From Ruminococcus sp. (GTDB taxonomy: Bacteria > Bacillota > Clostridia > Oscillospirales > Acutalibacteraceae), in NCBI GenBank assembly GCA_017473775.1, contig JAFUJH010000015.1, positions 1-45,956 of the forward strand: 45,956 nt of DNA. Direction: 5' to 3'. A program made the translations under genes and the position numbers. Below the pieces are notes generated by a model. It was not told the origin of the DNA and did no database searches. It was given only the letters and a program-made list of their open reading frames with translations. Positions 16,901 to 23,900 of the stretch are shown here, in pieces; the first letter of the stretch is position 1; every line of letters begins with the position of its first letter.

Positions 16901-18888
16901 CTATTGAAATGTCAGAAATCGGTGACAAGCTGATGGAGCTTTTGTGGTCAAGGCAAGCATACAGACAAATCCCGGGCATTTTGAAGGAAGTCGCCGATTT
17001 TTTGCTTGTGTACAGATACAACTCTCTTGCAGACAAACTGCAAAGCAAGTGGCGTGGGCGATTTGCAAGCATCAGCGGCGGTTCCGATTTTCTTGCACAG
17101 GCACTGAAAGACAGCAGCTCTGACAGCAAAAAGCTTGATGAGCTGAAAGAGAAGCTCGCTATGGCTCGAAGTGACAACAACCTGTCCGAAGCCGCCGACC
17201 TCCTCCATCAAATGGCACTTGTCACAGATAAATCCGACGATGATGAATGCATAGGATATCTGTCAGAAGCGGCAGAGCTTTACAAGAAAATCAGTAATAC
17301 CTCTGAGCACGACCTTTGTCTGTGCGAAGCAATAACAAAGCTTATCAAAAAGGCAGAAATCCGAAACAAACCCTTGTTTGAGAAGCTTCGTGCTAAAATC
17401 ACAAGTTCTGATATCCGACAGGTAATACACCTGTGGACAAGCTTTGGCTCTTCCGGCAAAACCTCAATTAATGCAATATTTGAGAAATTCCGTATCAACG
17501 ATGACCCATCTGTAAAAAAAGACTCCGAGCAGGACAAACTGAGAAAAATCGCCTCCTATGGCAAGGCTTGCGATTATATCGTTGTACGCTGTCTGATTGA
17601 CCTTGCCTTTATTATCAGAGAACTTTGCAGCGGTGAAGAAATCGTAGAATTAGCCACTATGCTGCCTAAGGATGCAGGTGACTATTTTGCTTATGTTCTT
17701 GTTGAGATTATGACAATGAGCGCCACTGAAGATATCGAGTATCTGAAGACCGACTATGTAAGCCCCAAGGCAGAGAAGCTTCTCAGCTATTACGAAAAGT
17801 GCATCTACATCTGTGCCGAGCTGAAAACAGGCGATGTGGCCGCCCTTGCAGGTAACCTTGCACTGATGTTCCGCAGGAGGAAAGACAAGGAAAAGACCCT
17901 TAAATATCACACAATTTCCGGAGAAATGTACAGACAGCAAGGAAAAATCAAGGACGCCCTCATTGAAACCATGAACCTTGCTACAGCTTATAACGAGTTT
18001 GATAGCCCTGAGCAGGCAATCAAGCTTCTGTATCAGGGGCTTGAGGAAGCAGAAAGTGCAGGCGAAACCATGATGCAGGGTGTTCTTGCGGGCAATATCT
18101 CTGCCTTTCTGGTACGCAAAAAAGACAGAGCTTATAACGAGGAGATAATCAGATGCTTTGAAATTGAGGAAAGCTCCCTGAGAAAGTGCAATGCTCTGCG
18201 TGAGGTAGTAATATCTCTGATTAATCAGGCTATTTTCTATATGGAGAACTCTGACCTGTATGGTGACACCTGGATACAAAAGGCAAATGATGCAGAACAG
18301 TATATCAACAAATATGACCTGAGAGATTTCAAGTCTACCCTTAAACGAATCCGCCTTGCAGGAAATTACAAAGGCAAAGAGGCTGACAGCCCCAAGGCAG
18401 ACTTGACTCAGATGGAGGAAAAGGCAAACAGCCTCCTTGCTCTCAGAGATATATACCACGCTAAGGAGATAACTCCCATGGAGTCAGGCACCTGTCGTGT
18501 CAAATGTGTACCGACAGATAAACTGAAGTCAGTACCCTCCATCCTTGAATTTACTTTCACTGCTTCCGAGCCGTACTTCTTCCGTGTACTATGTGCCTGT
18601 CGGAGTGAAAGAATACGCAACGACGCCCCCGATTACATAAGCAAATATGTAACCTGGTGGAATGCAAAAAACCTGTACAAGATTTCTGTACAGGAGGACA
18701 AGGTCACAATCCAGTGTCAGTATGACTTCCAGGCAGATGACTGGGAGTCTGCCTGCAGGCTGTTCTCCCGCTTTACAGAGCTCTGGCAGGCAGATATGGC
18801 GTGCTACGGACTGATATGTCTTGGATATAACGACCTTGACATTGTCTGCAAGAAAAAGGAAGATATGCTGGAACCCTCAGATTTCTGA
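13918..18888 (+). CDS. DUF4062-STAND NTPase-TPR protein, 1656 residues
   Basis: A very large cytosolic multi-domain protein without a signal peptide. N-terminus (about 13-100): a DUF4062 domain, with IRVFISSTFSDMEQERNYF, SVDLRWGIT and CRPFFIGILGNRYG; this resembles the TIR-like N-termini of animal NPHP3, TEP1 and NWD1. Next a STAND-type NTPase: Walker A GDGARGKT (250-257), Walker B IFIFINDLNLL (365-375, Asp371) and a sensor-like LHFVCTTND (393-401). Then winged-helix/helical sequence to about 700, and TPR-like helical repeats in two blocks (about 780-1040 and 1290-1500). The last 150 residues (FTFTASEPYFFRVLC, YVTWWNAKNLYK) form an unrecognised beta-rich domain. STAND proteins are signal-responsive oligomerising switches, several of them antiviral or apoptotic. 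The gene is monocistronic, with its own promoter and terminator and no recognisable defence genes beside it. The role is inferred. Confidence 0.85.
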   Translation: MNSNQFYNALPPVIRVFISSTFSDMEQERNYFNEHIAPKIKHICEERGVSFFSVDLRWGITEEDQVNGQVLPICLSEIDRCRPFFIGILGNRYGSVLESIPEQIGNSLPWLTGKEGKSITELEMLYAVLDTETDNPCKNCSFYLRSDELSAKLYGNTAQDSRLTDLKNTIINNSGVPYSRYNDLKEFGKAVYSDILAWLDAEFPAPAQVAKSRRLWYNSELLRNYTPDPTFHSFLGNYFNESSRALLIYGDGARGKTTFLTGYTPDNGHKILINCGSDDLFLYWPSIAKEIVNQLNIIDNSLGIPQYDVGVSVLSKLTELINNESTTVQDSELSSDFYLVTDEERENFRLSFLQWISAINPKEHIFIFINDLNLLEDEESRLLSWLPVHTKNLHFVCTTNDNDMVENAEALGWNCKEMPLFPKELAQEFLLKHLNIYGKKLSSAQNELLLHSELTSYPGNLKSVANFLIQCGRFHNLDKLIGDIADHKSPTEFFRYIYNYCIADLSQQEIIAFRAVLGMVSYSSLSLNEQECYNLAEQTAHIGAIEWAHLHNAFEQFGIIKGDYWITRDEEIQKFTCELLTREETCYIRNYLGEYLMSKLHTPADESKTHLQVIREKTTFAKSALRQFCQAKSWSRLTEVLLDYELLIHMSRLNWKAVLVSWVHIFLNSDTDIPKTILSFLKSIDLSNPDNKVIALKVASILSDMNFHSHSLQAKRLLGVSHIPSALHSELKGVTPEFATQYNNLWDLKEKAEYRQLHKITNELLHHSQELPPEAMCKLLFFKADCESHLSLHNECLETSHLYYQAALSCASTFDLLRALSIRGTVLYRLNKYSEAASVQQNVSKLALQEGNLRTYLSALNILATCEYRNNRFEESLRLLDKIYSYWARLNDKLEISNTHLNKCNALYLSGDTNAALSEARLLYNSIPDDASPLMRNLRISVLVNIGIYMHTLGDNAAEATLLEALSEAEALGSEATAISAMEALIKLYKGSDRAIEMSEIGDKLMELLWSRQAYRQIPGILKEVADFLLVYRYNSLADKLQSKWRGRFASISGGSDFLAQALKDSSSDSKKLDELKEKLAMARSDNNLSEAADLLHQMALVTDKSDDDECIGYLSEAAELYKKISNTSEHDLCLCEAITKLIKKAEIRNKPLFEKLRAKITSSDIRQVIHLWTSFGSSGKTSINAIFEKFRINDDPSVKKDSEQDKLRKIASYGKACDYIVVRCLIDLAFIIRELCSGEEIVELATMLPKDAGDYFAYVLVEIMTMSATEDIEYLKTDYVSPKAEKLLSYYEKCIYICAELKTGDVAALAGNLALMFRRRKDKEKTLKYHTISGEMYRQQGKIKDALIETMNLATAYNEFDSPEQAIKLLYQGLEEAESAGETMMQGVLAGNISAFLVRKKDRAYNEEIIRCFEIEESSLRKCNALREVVISLINQAIFYMENSDLYGDTWIQKANDAEQYINKYDLRDFKSTLKRIRLAGNYKGKEADSPKADLTQMEEKANSLLALRDIYHAKEITPMESGTCRVKCVPTDKLKSVPSILEFTFTASEPYFFRVLCACRSERIRNDAPDYISKYVTWWNAKNLYKISVQEDKVTIQCQYDFQADDWESACRLFSRFTELWQADMACYGLICLGYNDLDIVCKKKEDMLEPSDF

Positions 18889-18927
18889 CAAACGCATCAA
18901 ACACATCTTCATATCAAACACAAAGAA

Positions 18928-18968
18928 AGAGAAGCTTCTACGATTTGCAGAAGCTTCTCTGTTTTTAT
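18928..18968. terminator. Bidirectional terminator after STAND gene
   Basis: Twelve-base perfect arms (18928-18939, 18949-18960) followed by GTTTTTATT on the + strand. The convergent flavodoxin-fold gene ends at 18965, and the hairpin also serves it. Confidence 0.8.
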
Positions 18969-20317
18969 TCCTTATCCATTTTCTCAAACATTTTCTTGTA
19001 GGGCAGGAGCATTCCCTCGTTCATTTTGCCACCTGCTTTTGCCATAATCTTTTCGCTTGAGAGCAGTACTCCCACCAGATACATTTTAAGGCTTGTGAGC
19101 TTTTTCTTCTGGGGGAAGTCATAGATACCCTGCTTCTTGTAGAATTTGTGGTCAGCCCTCATCATACCTCGCATCTGATAGATAAGGTCGCGGAATATCT
19201 TCATTCCTCCTACTCCCCAAAAATTCTGCGGTGCTGTGTGCTTTGTCTCCAAAGAGAAAGCAAGGCTCTTTGCCATAGCGTCTATCTGCCCGTCGGTATC
19301 ATACTCATCAGCAGCAACGCCTGCAAGGAAGTTACCGCCTGTTTCGCTTCTGGCTTCAATAACAGTCTGCAGGTTGTGCTCAGCACTGTAATCCCCTGAT
19401 ACTATGTATGCCACAGGCATACCAACGGTAACAGTGCGGTGTCCGTTGCAGAAATTCCTGTCGTCGTACATCTTGAAGCGTGCACCCATTGAGTGGTCAG
19501 AAATTGTAAATGCATATACTATGGCATCCGCTTTCTGGATGTTCTCACGCAGGAATGTGTCAAAACCGTCCTTGTACACACACTTCTCCGATACTGCACA
19601 GCGGAAGCATCCAAGGCATCCTCCTGCAAGAGGATACTCGGATATATTGACCACCCTTGTTTCATACTCAAAGACGCTCACAAAGCGGTCAATCATCTTC
19701 TGAAGATTTGAACCTTTATCAATATTATCTGTGATGATAACTACATCCTTGCCCTGCTTCTTGCTGTTGTCTGCTGTTGCACAGGTGGCAGGAGTGCAGG
19801 TGTAAGAGGCAGATTCTCTCCTTGACTGTGTACAGACATTTTCACTGACAGACCAAAGGAATCGCTCGAAGAATTCCTCTGCATCCTGTCTGCCCTGCTC
19901 TGTGAGCAAGTCCTCCATATCTGCAGAGAGGCCTCTTATGTACTTCATTCCCATATCAAGGGAATTCTCCTCAATATACTTGTGTGCGGTCACATCATAA
20001 AAATGCTTTGAGGTAGATATCTGGGTTGCATACTTTCCCTCAAGACACACATTGTTTGACTTCATAAGCTCTATGAATCTGTGAAGCTGAGAGGGTGCAA
20101 GGAAGGTATAAACAGGATATGAAAACAGCACTGCATCTGAACTTTCCAGAAGTTCCTTTGCCTTAGAAAAATCCTTCTCCAGACTCTTTATCTTCTGCCC
20201 TGCATCAAGCACACAGAACTCGTGCTCAGGGAATTTCCGCTGAAGATACAGCACCGTCTGCAGAGTTATACTGTACTTTCCCTTAGGGCTTCCGTTTATA
20301 ACTGCAATTTTCATCAT
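18965..20317 (-). CDS. Tandem flavodoxin-fold NAD(P)H-dependent oxidoreductase
   Basis: About 450 residues made of two flavodoxin-like FMN-binding domains in tandem. Domain 1 (1-155) starts KIAVINGSPKG, the usual FMN-phosphate loop, and has VLFSYPVYTFLAPSQLHRF. Domain 2 (from about 190 to 360) starts DVVIITDNIDKGSN and has GGCLGCFRCAVSEKCV (a CxxCxxC-type cysteine cluster) and DAIVYAFTISDHSMGARFKMYDDR, as in multimeric flavodoxin/NADPH-dependent FMN reductase (WrbA-like) proteins. A Cys-rich linker lies around 170-180 and the C-terminal tail is basic and hydrophobic. Each half alone is about the length of a normal single-domain family member, so this is a fusion or internal duplication. Start ambiguous: AAAGGA precedes ATGs at 20317 and 20314. 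Confidence 0.85.
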   Translation of the reverse strand: MMKIAVINGSPKGKYSITLQTVLYLQRKFPEHEFCVLDAGQKIKSLEKDFSKAKELLESSDAVLFSYPVYTFLAPSQLHRFIELMKSNNVCLEGKYATQISTSKHFYDVTAHKYIEENSLDMGMKYIRGLSADMEDLLTEQGRQDAEEFFERFLWSVSENVCTQSRRESASYTCTPATCATADNSKKQGKDVVIITDNIDKGSNLQKMIDRFVSVFEYETRVVNISEYPLAGGCLGCFRCAVSEKCVYKDGFDTFLRENIQKADAIVYAFTISDHSMGARFKMYDDRNFCNGHRTVTVGMPVAYIVSGDYSAEHNLQTVIEARSETGGNFLAGVAADEYDTDGQIDAMAKSLAFSLETKHTAPQNFWGVGGMKIFRDLIYQMRGMMRADHKFYKKQGIYDFPQKKKLTSLKMYLVGVLLSSEKIMAKAGGKMNEGMLLPYKKMFEKMDKE

Positions 20318-20457
20318 CACTCATCCTTTATACGAGCATCTTTATTTATTATACTACAATATCCCCACCTTTTCCACAGATAATACAAACTTACCGCAAA
20401 TCACAACAGGTCTTGCTATTAATGCACCGATAGGATATACTGAAGCAGGTGATTGCT

Positions 20458-20826
20458 ATGAAGAAGATACTCAAGCGTCCCGAGCTACTGCTGATTGCTC
20501 TGGGACTTATATTACTTTCCTGCTCTGTGCTTGCAGGATATTATTATCAGTACATTCCACAGGGGACACAGGTGATATATGTGTCAGAGGCTGACAAAGC
20601 AAAGCTTATATCAGACGGGAAGTCCGAGTCAGTTATCATTAACCTGAACACTGCCACTATACAAGAGCTTTGTCAGATTGACGGAATTGGCGAAAAGACC
20701 GCGCAGGCGATAATCGACTACCGCAACGAAAACGGCGGCTTTAACACAGTTGATGAGCTGATGAATATAAAGGGCATAGGCGAGAAAACATTCAAGAGCA
20801 TCAGCCCCTATGTCTGCATTGGATAA
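20458..20826 (+). CDS. Short ComEA-like helix-hairpin-helix membrane protein
   Basis: A 122-residue protein with an N-terminal membrane anchor (about 8-27) and a C-terminal pair of helix-hairpin-helix motifs (INLNTATIQELCQIDGIGEKTAQAI, then ELMNIKGIGEKTFKSI). This is the DNA-binding part of ComEA, the competence receptor that holds DNA outside the membrane. It lacks the SLBB domain that many clostridial ComEA proteins have, so it is shorter than usual. The ATG at 20458 has AGCAGG eight bases before it; the GTG at 20449 is less likely. No comEB or comEC gene is adjacent, so a role in uptake is possible but not shown. Confidence 0.85.
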   Translation: MKKILKRPELLLIALGLILLSCSVLAGYYYQYIPQGTQVIYVSEADKAKLISDGKSESVIINLNTATIQELCQIDGIGEKTAQAIIDYRNENGGFNTVDELMNIKGIGEKTFKSISPYVCIG

Positions 20827-20845
20827 TAACAAATCAAAGCAAGAA

Positions 20846-20879
20846 AAAGGACAGAGAATCTGCGGATTCTCTGTCCTTT
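20846..20879. terminator. Bidirectional terminator between ComEA-like and fibro-slime genes
   Basis: Fifteen-base perfect arms (20846-20860, 20865-20879) with a 4-nt loop, ending in A-rich on the left and T-rich on the right. It serves both convergent genes. Confidence 0.85.
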
Positions 20880-20904
20880 AATTTATGCTTTATTCTGCAA
20901 ATAG

Positions 20905-23900
20905 TCAGCGGTATCGGACTACGGGCTTTCTGGTAGCGGTATAGCCTACTGCCGCAAGCTGGTCTTTGAGGCTTGCTACATCGGGATAATCCTCAGGGTT
21001 TTCTACATCCTGAATATTTCCGTTTTCGTCTGTCTTGGCAAGCTTTGCCTCGTGGTAAATGTAGACCGCATCCTTGTCAAAATCGTGGAGCTTCTTGAAC
21101 TCAAGGTTGTTGTGCTTCACATTTGTGAAGGAGATAAAGCCCTCAACATCAATAACCACCTGATAGTAGCCGTCCACCAAGGGACACTGGGTGTAATCGA
21201 TACTCAGATACTGCTCTGTGCCGCTTCGCACCATTACCGCCTGAGTCCATGTGTACTCATCGTTTTTTACAATTCCAACTTTGATATAAGAGGGAGAATT
21301 CTCAGCGTTCATAATGCCGTTAAATGCATTTTCGTCCACATCGTGAACACCAATCTGGAGCAGATGAGGGCTGTCCCCTGTCTCCTTAACATTCAGCACT
21401 ATGGCGTAATCTGTATCCTGAGAGTTGATATAAACCTCGTTGTTGGGGCCTGCCGCAAAGAACTGCGTAAGTGAGCCCATGGAGGTTTCGTATCTGTCCT
21501 CTGTGTTTCTGTCCTCAGTCATATAGATATCACTATAGGTAAGTGTTATTGCCGCCTCGTCAGCAGAATACTGAGCCGCTATGCCCTGTCCGCCCACGAT
21601 AAGGTCTCTCAGCTCGGTGAACTGTGCACCCTTCTCGTTACCGTAGTTATCCTCGAAAACCGAACCCTGAATGGGGTTGTAAATACGGACACCGTCTACA
21701 TAAAGGTAGGTAATCTGTGTGCACACAGGTGTGCCTGTGCTCCAGTCATACAGCGGAACACCCATTACTTTGACGGTATATTCTCCGAAATCAAGCCCTG
21801 CCACACGGACAACGGGAACCTGATAAATCTCCTCGTCACCGCCGTCTGCACCGTGGTCAAACTCAGTAATCACAGGAACTCTCTGGACTCTGTTGCCGTC
21901 CTTGTCATAGACCTCAACCATAACAGTTGCACTGTTCTTGGCGTTTGTACGGCCTACAAGCTCAAAGCCTGTACCCTTGAAGGTAAAGGTTGCGGCTACA
22001 TCCTGAGTCAGAGGGTCGTTGTCTGTATCAAGAATAGGAATCTGAGTGCATACGCCGTGGCTCATCTGCACATTGTTATCTGCGGCATATGCCTTCTCGT
22101 CAAAGCCGTAGTTTACATCCTGGTCAGCACCTTGGTCGTTGCTTACTGTGTCTGCAAGACTTCCGAAAACCTCGATTGTATTCTCAGAGGAGGGGCTGTC
22201 ATATTCAACTGCCGCAAAGGTGTCCTCATAGTAAACTACATTTGCAGGGATTACTGTTACAGATTTGTACATCTCCACCTCCTGGTTGATGTTCACATCA
22301 CCCAGAGCCTGAGACTTGTCCATATTCTCAGACACTCTGTATGCCGCCCATACTCGGTCTGCACCCTCCATAAACTGAGAGGGGTCATATCTGAGGCTGT
22401 TGCCGCTGTCAGAGTAGGTGTACTTGCCATATCCCAAACCATCAGGGTCATCGGCTGTGTTGCCTCGGTCAATTACGCCGTCCTCGTCAACAGTGAAGCT
22501 TATGTTATTGTCAGCATAGGAGGGCTCGGTGTCAGTAATACCGAACATCTCCCAAGTAGTGTTTCTGCCTGTGGCAGAGAGCACATCACCCTCGGTGAGA
22601 GCCTCGTTTTCTGTAAGCTCTGTACCCAGACCGTAGTCAAGGACAAACACCCTGTCCTGAACATCGGTTACAAACACAGAGAAGGGAACAATCAGGCTTT
22701 GCTGTGCTCCGTCATAGTTATAGATAATCTTAACAGAGACATAGTATCCGCCGGGTGCAGGATATGTGAAGCGGAGGGTATGGTCTGCGTCCATGGTGAC
22801 ATGGTCATACATCATCCTCATACCTGTAGGTCCGCACAGATACATATTCACAAAGGAGTCACTGTTCAGCACCTCCTGAATGGGATAAAGCATCTCTCCC
22901 TCATCGTTGGTAGCCTCAGTAACATCATTCATAAATTTATCCAAGGACACCTCAAGCTCGTGACCGCTCCACTGATAGTACAGGGGCTTTGAGTGAACAC
23001 GCACCTGAGCATCGCTTCTTGCGTGAAGCTCTGAGCCATTAGTTGTGCCGTCAGAGTTGCCTGCCTCTGTATATGCCTTGACATTAACTGTATTTGTGAA
23101 GATTCCGTCGGACACCTGCTCCTGGGACAAGGTGTAGTAGATACCCCGTATCTCAATACACCAACCGGGCAGAAGTCCGCTGCCTGTTTCAAAGTCCTCG
23201 AATTCGTTTACTATATCAACATTGGTAAGCAGTCTGCACAGTGCTGTACCGTCTGTGATATTATCCACAGGATAAACCTCACCCTGCGGGTCTGTGAGGG
23301 TAATTACCAAATCCTGCGGGTCAAGGGCTTCGCCGTTTGCATCAGTAACCACTGTGCTCTCGCGAAGCACCAGCCCCTTGTGCCAGTCAAGTGCAATGCC
23401 GATATCAGCATCGTCAAACACAAGGCTGTAAAGGTTGGAGTTACCTTTGTTTGTAAGCTCAAAGCCATACTCTACAGGAGCATCGGAGGCAACTACACCG
23501 CCGTAGGGAATCTCCTGATTGTCCTGATATGCTGTTTTCTGTGTGCCAAGGTTAGTATCTGTAAGCTGGAAGTTTGTGAAGATTCGCATATTGGAGCCGT
23601 AGCCGTGACGCTCCATATAGTAGAAGTCAAAGGAGTAGGAGTTACCCTCTACAAGAGCAAGCTTCTCTGCTCGCTCTACCTCTTTCTCTGTATAAGCAGA
23701 GGGGTTGCTCTTTACCTCCCACGCCCACTCAACATAGTCATTAAGGTTCATTTTTGAGCCTACTACTGCGTGAGCACCGCCGATATCAACTACCAGCTCA
23801 TTGTTGATGAACAGGTAAACATCATCATCACCCTCAAACTGGAAGTAAAGCTGGTCATCTGCGTGATAGATGAACGAAGCGTTGGACTGAAGCACAAAGT

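Noticed and set aside
17650-18459. Minus-strand open frame opposite the STAND gene
   Set aside because: Antisense shadow of TPR coding sequence; no ribosome-binding site and no recognisable domain.
21853-22992. Long plus-strand open frame opposite the fibro-slime gene
   Set aside because: Frame left open by codon bias of the real minus-strand gene; no domain and no start signal.
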